Counted from the first letter of the stretch, positions 1 through 8,848 are shown. The stretch: DNA of 37,277 nucleotides from SAR202 cluster bacterium Io17-Chloro-G4 (GCA_002816455.1 MUCR01000066.1:1-37277), one strand, 5' to 3'. Notes: generated by a model not told the origin, from the letters alone. Numbers and translations: made by a program.

Positions 1-39
1 AAGTAGTCATCGACTCACGAAAGAGTTAAGGAGGGGAGC

Positions 40-1026
40 ATGTTAGACAACACGATGCTCATGGAAATGCTGCGGCGCATGATGCGCATCAGGCATTTCG
101 AGGAAGCGGTAATTAACTTGGTTGAGCGCGGCGAAATCGTAGGTGCCGCCCACTCCTACATCGGTGAAGAAGCGGTGGCGGTTGGGGCCTGTATGGCCCT
201 CCGGGACGACGATTGGATAACCGGCAACCACCGCTCCCACGGTCACCCCATTGCCAAAGGCGGAGACGTGCGTACCGCAATGGCCGAGCTTTTGGGTAAA
301 AGCACCGGCATCTGCAAGGGCAAAGGCGGGTCTATGCACCTGGCCGACTTTAGCATAGGCATCCTGGGCGAGTCCGGCATCTTGGGCTCGGCCATCCCGA
401 CTGCGGTTGGCGCGGCCTTGGGCAGCCAACTCCAGGGCAATGACCGGGTGGCGGTGCCCTTCTTTGGCGACGGGGCCAGCAACGAAGGCGCATTCCACGA
501 GTCCATCAACCTGGCGGCCGTGTGGAAATTGCCGGTGGTTTTCCTCTGTGAGAACAACCAATATGCGGTCACCAGCAGTTTCAAACAAATGGTGGCGGTG
601 GAAAATATTGCCGACCGGGCAGCCGCTTACGCCATCCCCGGCGTGCTGGTGGACGGCCAGGACGTGATTGCCATGTACGAAGCGGTTACCGAAGCTGTAG
701 CCAGAGCCCGGTCCGGCCAGGGCCCTTCTCTAGTTGAAGGCCGGACCTACCGCTACCAGGACCATTCTTTGGGGCTGGGACGAATTGTCAGGGACCCTTA
801 CCGGGATGACGCCGAGGTGGAGGAATGGAAACTGCGAGACCCGATTGACATCCACAAAGCCCGGCTGCTGGAACAGAGTATTGCAACCCAAGACGAAATC
901 GACCAAGTTGAAAATAAGGTCAAAGAGCAAATAGAAGAGGCTATCACCTTCGCCAGGGAAAGCCCTTATCCCGAACCGTCGGAACTATTCGAGGATATGT
1001 TCGCCAACAAAATTCCGTTGGAATAA
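40..1026 (+). CDS. Pyruvate/acetoin dehydrogenase-type E1 component, alpha subunit
   Basis: ThDP-binding GDGASNEGAFHESINLAAVWKLPVVFLCENNQYA motif; E1beta and E2 follow directly; upstream AAGGAGGGG RBS. Confidence 0.93.
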   Translation: MLDNTMLMEMLRRMMRIRHFEEAVINLVERGEIVGAAHSYIGEEAVAVGACMALRDDDWITGNHRSHGHPIAKGGDVRTAMAELLGKSTGICKGKGGSMHLADFSIGILGESGILGSAIPTAVGAALGSQLQGNDRVAVPFFGDGASNEGAFHESINLAAVWKLPVVFLCENNQYAVTSSFKQMVAVENIADRAAAYAIPGVLVDGQDVIAMYEAVTEAVARARSGQGPSLVEGRTYRYQDHSLGLGRIVRDPYRDDAEVEEWKLRDPIDIHKARLLEQSIATQDEIDQVENKVKEQIEEAITFARESPYPEPSELFEDMFANKIPLE

Positions 1027-1086
1027 CCAGGTGAGCAACGGCCTGTTAGTGGAAGCGGCATAAATGTGAAGTCAGGAGAGTGACTG

Positions 1087-2073
1087 ATGACTCAGACTCA
1101 AACGGATACACGAAACATCACATTAACCCAGGCGCTAAACGAAGCCATGCGGGAAGAGATGCGCCAGGATGAGCGGGTCTTTATTATGGGAGAGGACATT
1201 CAGAGTGGCGTGTACGGAGCGTCGGGCGGGTTATTCGCCGAATTCGGTGGTGAGCGTGTCAGAGACTGCCCTCTGTCCGAGAACGCTTTCATGGGCGCCG
1301 CCGTCGGGGCTGCCGCCGTGGGAATGCGTCCCATAGTGGAGAGCGCTTTCTGTTTTATGTGGGTCGCCATGGACTCTTTGGTCAGCCAGGCGTCCAAGAT
1401 GCGCTATATGTTCGGTGGGCAGGTAGACCTGCCGATTGTCTACCGCGCTTCCATGTACTACGGAGGCAGCATGGCCGCCCACCATTCCGATAGGTCCTAC
1501 CCGTTGTTTATGCACATCCCTGGCTTCAAAGTCGTTTTTCCCAGCAACGCATACGACGGTAAGGCGCTGCTGAGAGCAGCAATACAAGAAGACGACCCGG
1601 TTATCTTCTGCGAGGACCGAACAATTTTGGGCGCAAGGACTCACGTGCCGGAGGAAGATTATTCAATACCATTGGGTGTGGCCGACATCAAGCGAGAAGG
1701 GACCGACGCAACCATAGTCGCCATCGGCGGGATGGTGCCCCGGGCTCTTGCCGCCGCCGAAGCATTGGCGTCGGAAGGTATTTCCGCCGAGGTTTTGGAC
1801 CCGCGCACCCTGGTACCTCTGGACAAAGAGGCCATTCTCAAGTCCGTGGCCAAAACAGGGCGGTTGGTGGTGGTCGACATGGCCCATAAAACGTGCAGCG
1901 CCGCCAGCGAAATCGCCGCGATAGTCTCAATGGAAGGCTTCTGGGACCTGCAGGCGCCCATCCAGCGTTTGGGCACGGTTAACGTTCATATACCCTTCAG
2001 CCCGGCCCTGGAGCCTCTTTGCTACGCCACCGACGAGTCCATCGCCGAAGCAGTGCGCACCACGCTCGCTTAA
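1087..2073 (+). CDS. Pyruvate/acetoin dehydrogenase-type E1 component, beta subunit
   Basis: Transketolase-like pyrimidine-binding fold: TLTQALNEAMREEMRQDERVFIMGEDI, EDRTILG, VLDPRTLVPLD; follows E1alpha. Confidence 0.93.
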   Translation: MTQTQTDTRNITLTQALNEAMREEMRQDERVFIMGEDIQSGVYGASGGLFAEFGGERVRDCPLSENAFMGAAVGAAAVGMRPIVESAFCFMWVAMDSLVSQASKMRYMFGGQVDLPIVYRASMYYGGSMAAHHSDRSYPLFMHIPGFKVVFPSNAYDGKALLRAAIQEDDPVIFCEDRTILGARTHVPEEDYSIPLGVADIKREGTDATIVAIGGMVPRALAAAEALASEGISAEVLDPRTLVPLDKEAILKSVAKTGRLVVVDMAHKTCSAASEIAAIVSMEGFWDLQAPIQRLGTVNVHIPFSPALEPLCYATDESIAEAVRTTLA

Positions 2074-2085
2074 ACGAAAGGACTC

Positions 2086-2156
2086 ACCGCAGAGATGCAG
2101 AGGGCGCAGAGTAAAACAATGAAATCAAAACTCCGCGTTCTCTGCGTCTCTGCGGT
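2086..2156. repeat. Imperfect inverted repeat (26-bp arms, 19-bp loop), dispersed-repeat-like
   Basis: ACCGCAGAGATGCAGAGGGCGCAGAG and CTCCGCGTTCTCTGCGTCTCTGCGGT are reverse complements at 22/26 positions; three of the four mismatches would be G-U pairs in + strand RNA. Confidence 0.8.
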
Positions 2157-2182
2157 AAATAGGTCTTCTGAGGAGGACATTC

Positions 2183-3580
2183 ATGGCTTCGGAACTCGTG
2201 CTGCCCCAGTGGGGAATGGAAATGCAGGACGGCACCATCATCAAGTGGCTAAAGAAGGAAGGTGATGCCGTTGAAGAAGGGGAGCCGATTGTCGAAATAG
2301 AGACGGCCAAGCTTCAAACGGAGTTGGAGTCAACCGCTTCCGGCATTCTGGCTCGCATAGTGGCCCAAGAAGGGGAAATTGTTCCCATCAGAGGCGTGTT
2401 GGCGGTTATCGCCGCTCCGGGAGAGGAACTCTCCGAGACTGCCAGCGGGGCAGTTGCCTCGAGCGCTCCTGCGGCGGAACTAGCCGAAATCCCCCCTGAC
2501 CCCCCTTTGCAAAGGGCGGGAGATAGTAATCCAGCGACCACAGAGGAACCAGTTCGAGTACAGGTGGTCCCGGCAGCACGGCGGTTGGCCCAACAGAACG
2601 GTATCGATTTGACTACTGTGCAGGGCAGCGGGACCAGAGGCCGGATTTTGATTGAAGACGTGGAAAGGGCAATTAACGCGCCAACTACGACGCCAACTAC
2701 CGCGCCAGCTCCATCTACAAACGGGGCTAGGGTCCAAGTTGTGCCAGCGGCCCGGCGTCTGGCGGGGCAGAATAGCATAGACCTTGGTAAAGTCCACGGC
2801 AGCGGCCCCGAAGGCAGGATATTGCTTCGGGACGTGGAGCATGCAATAGCGGGTCAAGGCCCAGGCTCAGGTTCTGGTTCAGGTTCAGGCGCAGCGTCGG
2901 CGGGACAGGTGATCGAGCTCAAGGGAATCCGTGGGACCATCGCCATCCGGATGCTGCAAAGCTTACAGACCATGGCCCAAGTAACGGTCACCACCGAAGC
3001 CATCGTCTCCGAAGCTATGACCTTGCGGCAAGGCCTGTCCCGGCACCAAACGGACGGCAACCTCAGCCCGCTTCACCTAGTCATAAAAGCCACGGCCAGG
3101 GCCTTAAAAGAGCACCCTCGCCTTAACGCTCTCCAGATGGAGGACAACGTTCAACTAGTGTCCCAGATTAACATTGGAGTGGCCGTGGCCTTGGACGATG
3201 GCTTAATCACCCCCGTAATTGAAGATGCCGACACCAAGACCCTTGCCGAATTGGCTCACGAGGGCCGGGAGTTGGCGGCCAAAACCCGCGAAGGAACTGC
3301 CAAGCCGGAAGACGTCACCGGCGGAACTTTCACCATCACCAACCTGGGAGCCATGGAGATAGACGCATTCACGCCCATTATCAATCCTCCTCAGGTGGCG
3401 ATACTGGGTGTGGGCCGGGTGGTAGAAAAGCCGGTAATCGCAGACGGTGAAATTACCAAAGGGTCAATGATGTACTTGAGCCTGACTTTCGATCACCGCA
3501 TCGTCGACGGCGCCCCTGCCGCCGAGTTCCTGCAATCCGTGAAGGGGTATATTGAGGACCCTTGGTGGATGGTGAATTAA
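2183..3580 (+). CDS. 2-oxo acid dehydrogenase E2 (dihydrolipoamide acyltransferase) with one lipoyl domain and two peripheral-subunit-binding domains
   Basis: Lipoyl motif VEIETAKLQTELES; two copies of VQVVPAARRLA..GRIL..DVE.AI; catalytic SLTFDHRIVDGAPAAEFL. Confidence 0.93.
   Translation: MASELVLPQWGMEMQDGTIIKWLKKEGDAVEEGEPIVEIETAKLQTELESTASGILARIVAQEGEIVPIRGVLAVIAAPGEELSETASGAVASSAPAAELAEIPPDPPLQRAGDSNPATTEEPVRVQVVPAARRLAQQNGIDLTTVQGSGTRGRILIEDVERAINAPTTTPTTAPAPSTNGARVQVVPAARRLAGQNSIDLGKVHGSGPEGRILLRDVEHAIAGQGPGSGSGSGSGAASAGQVIELKGIRGTIAIRMLQSLQTMAQVTVTTEAIVSEAMTLRQGLSRHQTDGNLSPLHLVIKATARALKEHPRLNALQMEDNVQLVSQINIGVAVALDDGLITPVIEDADTKTLAELAHEGRELAAKTREGTAKPEDVTGGTFTITNLGAMEIDAFTPIINPPQVAILGVGRVVEKPVIADGEITKGSMMYLSLTFDHRIVDGAPAAEFLQSVKGYIEDPWWMVN
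2487..2522. repeat. C-run/G-run repeat element inside the E2 interdomain linker
   Basis: aaatcccccctgacccccctttgcaaagggcgggag resembles the intergenic element at 14055-14090 (aaatccccctaaatccccctttacgaaagggggact). Confidence 0.6.
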
Positions 3581-3640
3581 CCGGCTGGGTCCCGGCGCCA
3601 ACATTGAACATACCGCAAGGAAAACACCGCAGGAGGGGCC

Positions 3641-5314
3641 ATGGGCGACGAGACTGCCAGAAAAGAATTGCGGGAAGCAACTAAGGAGTACGAGGCTAAT
3701 TTGGCCGCCGCCTTGTCTCGCCAGGGAGAGCTTGCAAAAACCCCAGAGACCAGCTACGGCACGCCCTTAAAGCCTTTGTACACTCCGGAGGACGCTGGGG
3801 ACCAAGACTACCTAAGCACCCTGGGGTTTCCCGGGGCTTACCCATTTACCAGGGGTATCCGTCCGGACATGTACCGTGGCCGCTTATGGACCATGCGTCA
3901 GTACGCCGGTTATGACACCGTGGAAGACACCAACCTGCGGTTTCGGCATCTGCTGGAGCAAGGTCTCACCGGCATGAACGTGGCTTTTGACCTACCCACA
4001 CAGCTAGGCATGGACCCGGACCATCCCCAGGCCTTGCGCGAGATTGGGAAGGTCGGCATTTCTTGTCCTTCCGTCCGGCAGATGGAAGCCCTATTCAAAG
4101 AATTGCCCCTGGAGCAAGTGACTCCATCCCTCACGGTCAACGCTTCCGCTCAGTCCGTTCTGTCAATGTACGTAGTGACCGCCCAAGAACAAGGAATTTC
4201 CCTTGAGCGTATTGGCGGAACCACCCAAAACGACATACTAAAAGAATTCATCGCCAGAGGGAACTACTTGTTTCCTCCGGGCCCGTCGCTGAAATTGGCG
4301 GTGGACATTTTCGAGTACTGCGTTGGCCACCTACCAAGGTGGAACTTCATCAACATCTGCGGCTACCACGTGCGGGAGGCCGGGTCGAGCTTGGTCCAGG
4401 AGTTGGCCTTCGCTTTTGGCAACGCTCGCGCCTACTTGGACGAGGCCCTCAGCCGCGGCATGAAGGTGGACGATTTCGCTCCCCGAATTGCTTTCAACTT
4501 CAGCGTGTTTAACAATGTCCTGGAAGAGGTGGCCAAGTTCCGGGCTGCCCGCAGGTTATGGGCCCGGATGCTTAAAGAACACTACGGCGCCAAGAACCCT
4601 CGCTCCATGACATTCAGGACCGGAGCCGGGAGCGGAGGCAGCACACTGGTGGCCCAGCAGCCGGAGAACAACGTCGTCAGGGTGACTCTCCACGCCGTCA
4701 TCGCTGCGATGGCCGGGGTGCAGTCCATGCATACGGCGTCCATGGACGAGGCCCACGCACTACCGTCGGAGGAGGCCGCTACTTTGGCCCTGCGTACCCA
4801 GCAAATCGTGGCCTACGAGAGCGGTTTGGCCGATGTTATCGACCCCCTGGGAGGCTCCTACGCTGTCGAGAACCTCACCGATCAGATCGAGGAGCAGGTG
4901 GAAGACTACTTGAAGCGCATAGAAGACCGCGGGGGTATGCTGGCGGCCATAGAATCTGGCTGGGTGGTTAAGGAGATCGATGAGGAAGCGTATCGTCATC
5001 AGCGGGAAGTAGACCAAGGCCAACGGGTGGTGGGGTTGAACCGCTTCGCCACCGATGAGGCTCCTGCCTTCGTCCTCCATAGTCCTGACCCGGCAGTGGC
5101 GAATATAGCGGACAGCGAATTGCGGGACCTTCGGCAGCGGCGAGATCAGCAGGCACTGTCCAGAGCTTTAAAAGATCTGAAAGAAGTGGCCCACGATGGC
5201 GGCAACCTGATGCCACCCACCCTGGAGGCCATCAGGTCCTCGGCCACGGTCGGGGAAGTATCCGACGTATTGCGGCAAGCTTTCGGCGATTGGCGAGCGC
5301 CTACGCTGCCTTGA
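3641..5314 (+). CDS. Methylmalonyl-CoA mutase-type acyl-CoA mutase, large (catalytic) subunit without B12-binding domain
   Basis: YPFTRGIRPDMYRGRLWTMRQYAGYDTVEDTN, GGTTQNDILKEFIARGNYLFPPGPSLKL, NICGYHVREAGSS; 557 aa, ends before a C-terminal B12 domain. Confidence 0.92.
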   Translation: MGDETARKELREATKEYEANLAAALSRQGELAKTPETSYGTPLKPLYTPEDAGDQDYLSTLGFPGAYPFTRGIRPDMYRGRLWTMRQYAGYDTVEDTNLRFRHLLEQGLTGMNVAFDLPTQLGMDPDHPQALREIGKVGISCPSVRQMEALFKELPLEQVTPSLTVNASAQSVLSMYVVTAQEQGISLERIGGTTQNDILKEFIARGNYLFPPGPSLKLAVDIFEYCVGHLPRWNFINICGYHVREAGSSLVQELAFAFGNARAYLDEALSRGMKVDDFAPRIAFNFSVFNNVLEEVAKFRAARRLWARMLKEHYGAKNPRSMTFRTGAGSGGSTLVAQQPENNVVRVTLHAVIAAMAGVQSMHTASMDEAHALPSEEAATLALRTQQIVAYESGLADVIDPLGGSYAVENLTDQIEEQVEDYLKRIEDRGGMLAAIESGWVVKEIDEEAYRHQREVDQGQRVVGLNRFATDEAPAFVLHSPDPAVANIADSELRDLRQRRDQQALSRALKDLKEVAHDGGNLMPPTLEAIRSSATVGEVSDVLRQAFGDWRAPTLP

Positions 5315-5478
5315 TTATGGATCAGTATTAAAACAAGACCCACGATGCCCGCCAACTGGCCTCTCTTGGTCGGCCGGATTGTAATTCATCGGGTTCATCT
5401 ATTTCGGTAGCGTATGTGAGAAAACTCTAGCCTTGCTTGCAAGCAGCATGGCCTAGCCTCAAAAGCGTCTTGACCTAA

Positions 5479-5554
5479 GCATTTCTGAGCTAGGTGAAGA
5501 ATTTTTGTGCCTGATCGCAGAGATTCTTCGTCGTTTCACTCCTCAGAATGACAG
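5479..5554. repeat. Imperfect inverted dispersed-repeat-like element (TTCTGAG...GAAGAAT / GATTCTTCG...CTCAGAATGACA)
   Basis: Arms atttctgagctaggtgaagaat and agattcttcgtcgtttcactcctcagaatgaca; resembles commonly seen bacterial intergenic repeats of this sequence type. Confidence 0.6.
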
Positions 5555-5671
5555 TATTGGGGGAAACCCAAGCAGCTTAGGACAAATACAAGCAAACTGA
5601 ATTGACTGAAATTTCCGGCGAGTATAGCATCGGCGCTTGAAGGGAACACTATCGACACCCCCGGAGCACTA

Positions 5672-7204
5672 ATGCCAAATCGGGATACTCAAGCCGCCTG
5701 GCACTACCACAACGGCACAAAACATCCCGACGGTTTCCTAATGGACCCATGGCATTCCTACGACCCAATGGACAACCCCCTTCTTTTCAAGATCTATTCT
5801 GAGTTGGACCCTATACCGCTGTCCCCGGATTCATCCCCGACGGGTATGCCGGCGCTCGAAGCCATCTCTTCTTCAGTAGAACCTTCAGCTAAGGCCCAAG
5901 TCCCAAACTTCATGACCTTAAGCAAAATCCTCCACTACTCCGCAGGAGTCACCAAGAGGATCGACTACCCTTGGGGAGAGATGGCCTTTCGCGCTGCCGC
6001 CTGTACGGGCGCTCTCTTCCACATAGAGCTTTACTTGGTATGTGGAGAACTGCCTGGATTAAAGGCGGGAGTCTATCACTTCGATGCTCATTATCCGGCG
6101 CTAAAGCAGTTGAGAAAGGGCGATTACCGTGGTGTCTTGGTGAAGGCGAGTGGCAACCATTCTGCGGTCGCTGGCGCGGATGCAGTGATCTGCTATACAG
6201 ACGTCTTTTGGCGAAACGCTTGCAAGTACCAAGCCCGTGAGTACCGACACTCTTATTGGGATAGCGGAACCATCCTGGCCAATACTCTTGCCGTCTCGTC
6301 GGCCAACCAAATCTCGAGCCAGGTTGTCATGGGTTTCGTCGACAGTACCGTAGACAATCTATTGGGCTTGGACGTTGATAAGGAAGTATCTTTGGCCATG
6401 GTGCCCTTGGGGTGCGGTTCAGAGTTGGCTGCTGTCCCAGGGCCTGAGATTAAGCCGATATCATTAGAAACCCTTCCGATCTCAGACCACGAAACAGATT
6501 TTCCACCCGTCCGGGAAATGCACGAGGCGTCGTCTTTGAGTGACGGGGATGAAGTTACGGCTTGGCGGAACTCGGCCCAGACGAGGGAGACGCAAATTCC
6601 GTCTGGAAGGCTGATACCGCTTGACCCATTCCCGGTGGACGAAATGCCCCAAGATGGCTTGGAGACCGTCATCAGCCGGCGAGGGTCGTCGCGGCAGTTC
6701 AGCCACGATTCAATAAGTTTTCGACAACTCTCCACTGTTCTCCAGACGTCCACGGAAGGAATACCAGCGGATTTCTTGGGGTCTAATGGGGGCACATTAA
6801 ATGATGTTTATATAATAGCCAACGCCGTTGAGGGTCTGGCTTCTGGGACTTACGTATTAAGCCGAGAATCTCAGGCACTAGAACTCTTGGATGAGGGGGA
6901 TTTTCGGCACGAAGCCGGATATCTTGGACTTAGACAGGCGCTTCCCGCCGATGCCAGCGTCAATATCTACTTTATGGTTGAATTGAACAGGACTTTAGAA
7001 ACCTTGGGCAACAGAGGCTACCGGGCCGCTCAGATGGAGGCCAGCATCATGGCCGGCAAGATTTACCTGGCATCTTACGCCCAAAGGCTGGGCGCGACCG
7101 GGCTCACTTTTTACGAGGATTCGGTGACTCAGTTTTTTTCGCCTCACGCTAAGGATAAGAGCGTGATGTTTTTAATGGCCGTCGGCAAGCGGGCCAGACA
7201 ATAG
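5672..7204 (+). CDS. SagB/ThcOx-type tandem nitroreductase-family dehydrogenase
   Basis: N-terminal WHYHNGTKH; half 1 LSKILHYSAGVTKR...CTGALFHIELYLV...GVYHFD; half 2 ISRRGSSRQFSHDSISFRQLSTVLQ...GTYVL...AGKIYLASYAQRLGATGLTFYED. Confidence 0.82.
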   Translation: MPNRDTQAAWHYHNGTKHPDGFLMDPWHSYDPMDNPLLFKIYSELDPIPLSPDSSPTGMPALEAISSSVEPSAKAQVPNFMTLSKILHYSAGVTKRIDYPWGEMAFRAAACTGALFHIELYLVCGELPGLKAGVYHFDAHYPALKQLRKGDYRGVLVKASGNHSAVAGADAVICYTDVFWRNACKYQAREYRHSYWDSGTILANTLAVSSANQISSQVVMGFVDSTVDNLLGLDVDKEVSLAMVPLGCGSELAAVPGPEIKPISLETLPISDHETDFPPVREMHEASSLSDGDEVTAWRNSAQTRETQIPSGRLIPLDPFPVDEMPQDGLETVISRRGSSRQFSHDSISFRQLSTVLQTSTEGIPADFLGSNGGTLNDVYIIANAVEGLASGTYVLSRESQALELLDEGDFRHEAGYLGLRQALPADASVNIYFMVELNRTLETLGNRGYRAAQMEASIMAGKIYLASYAQRLGATGLTFYEDSVTQFFSPHAKDKSVMFLMAVGKRARQ

Positions 7205-7311
7205 ATGGTTGCGTAAGATATCTTGATGGGCGTTACTGATCGAGGGACCTGATACTGGAGTGTCACTGGCGAACGCATTTGGATGGGCACAGTCTGAATG
7301 GGAGTTAATAG

Positions 7312-7710
7312 ATGGATTCGGACAAAGAGACAGTACTACTAGTCGGGCAAAATCTGTTCTTTCTGGGCAGAGTTGAGATGCTGGCTGAACCACTCGGCCT
7401 CGCAGTGGAACGCGCTACCACGGAAGCGGTCTTCATGGATCACTACACAAACCGTCGACTCGCATTAGTTCTGATCGACCTGGAGGGAGACGAGTCAGTA
7501 TGGAGCAAAGTCTTAGAAAATATCGGTCACGTGAATGGAGGGGGATTCGATAAAGAGCGGGGAGTTAATATATTGGCGTTCGGCCCCCACGAAAACGTCG
7601 CGTTGTTGGAACGTGCCAGGGAATTAGGTTGCGACCTTGTTCTGAACAAAGGCGAGTTCAATCGTGACCTACCCAAAATCATCGAAAAGCTGGGAGCAGA
7701 CCTGGGTTAA
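7312..7710 (+). CDS. Stand-alone receiver-like (pseudo-receiver) protein
   Basis: Receiver-like alternation ETVLLVGQNLFF / LALVLIDLEGD / VNILAFGPH / CDLVLNKGEF; acidic pair after beta1 absent. Confidence 0.55.
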   Translation: MDSDKETVLLVGQNLFFLGRVEMLAEPLGLAVERATTEAVFMDHYTNRRLALVLIDLEGDESVWSKVLENIGHVNGGGFDKERGVNILAFGPHENVALLERARELGCDLVLNKGEFNRDLPKIIEKLGADLG

Positions 7711-7837
7711 TTATCTAGTGCGGATTTTCAAATCATAATTACCAGGTTGGTAGATTCAACACTGAGTTTCGATGGAACGTTGCTGCGCATAAGTAGTATC
7801 TGCATTGCGGTCCAATATTCTTGGAGGTGGCCAAGTT

Positions 7838-8161
7838 ATGGCTGAGTCAGGATTTGAAAAAGTTGCGGAAACCAGTGAGCTGTCCCCTGGGGAAATGAAA
7901 TCGGTTCAATTGAGTCAAGAAGAACTGTGTCTGGCCAACGTTGATGGCAATTTCTACGCAATTGAGAACAGCTGTAGCCATATGGGAGGACCGCTCGCAA
8001 GCGGCGAACTCGACGGGGAGCAGGTCGAGTGCCCTCTTCATGGGGCGATATTCAACGTGGTCACTGGGGAGGTACAAAATCCTCCGGCTCGGGACGGTGT
8101 TCAGGCGCGGGAAGTGCGAATTTCCGGAAACGATATATTGGTGGGGCCTCCTAAACCATAG
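7838..8161 (+). CDS. Rieske [2Fe-2S] ferredoxin-like protein (NirD/BphA3-like)
   Basis: CSH-X16-CPLH Rieske motif; ATG at 7838 preceded by GGAGG; upstream TTG-started extension unlikely. Confidence 0.9.
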   Translation: MAESGFEKVAETSELSPGEMKSVQLSQEELCLANVDGNFYAIENSCSHMGGPLASGELDGEQVECPLHGAIFNVVTGEVQNPPARDGVQAREVRISGNDILVGPPKP

Positions 8162-8217
8162 CGGTTCGGTTCTTTGGACGAGACACGTAGGTTTCCTCTA
8201 TCCAACTATCGTCTTTC

Positions 8218-8733
8218 TTAGGCCGCATCCAGCCCAAAGCTACTGTTAAGCCGACCCATCATCTCGTAGTAGCATGCCGTAAATGCTAACCTAACGGCTC
8301 CCGGGTCACCCACCAAATGTGTTACTGCTTGCCAGGTTGAATCGCGCATTTGATTTCGAATTACTTCCAACGAAAATTGCACCCATATGCCTTCTTTCGG
8401 CAACAAACCGCGTGGCGCGGTTCCTGCTGCAATTCCATTTATGACGGCATCGCTGACCCCGGAATGACGAGCAAGTGGCTCGAATGAATTCCAAAGGACG
8501 GTGTTGTTGCGCTCCTGAGACACCGTTAGAGCCACAGTAAAGTTTATCCAAGGCTCCAGGCCCTTTTGGAAGATAATCTCGTCCAAATCGGCCAACTTGG
8601 ATGCTACTTGCGGGTTGGCAAATAATGCCTGGTAGGTGTTCGCTAGCCCCGAATTGCCCTCTGTAATATTGGCATACTGCGATTGCATATCCGGGGGCGC
8701 CTGGCTTTTTGAGGTCAATGGTAAACGTGACAA
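8218..8733 (-). CDS. Carboxymuconolactone decarboxylase/AhpD-like family protein
   Basis: CMD-like fold pattern LEPWINFTVALTVSQERNNTVLWNSFEPLARHSGVSDAVINGI; no CxxC. Confidence 0.65.
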   Translation of the reverse strand: MSRLPLTSKSQAPPDMQSQYANITEGNSGLANTYQALFANPQVASKLADLDEIIFQKGLEPWINFTVALTVSQERNNTVLWNSFEPLARHSGVSDAVINGIAAGTAPRGLLPKEGIWVQFSLEVIRNQMRDSTWQAVTHLVGDPGAVRLAFTACYYEMMGRLNSSFGLDAA

Positions 8734-8848
8734 CGTCCCTCCTTCATACCGATTCGAGAATAATCAGATACCAGATAGGCGTCCGGATCGGGGATAGGCG
8801 ATTGCATACCCTTAGCTACCGATGGAGCCGGTTCACCCGCCGGGAAAA

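Noticed and set aside
43-588. Long antisense ORFs opposite E1alpha, E1beta, E2, tkt and GGT
   Set aside because: Explained by GC-rich codon bias on the opposite strand of well-supported genes.
5315-5671. Possible RiPP precursor upstream of the SagB-like gene
   Set aside because: Only very short ORFs (for example MPANWPLLVGRIVIHRVHLFR) without a leader/core pattern, RBS or Cys/Ser/Thr-rich core; the region is largely repeat-like.
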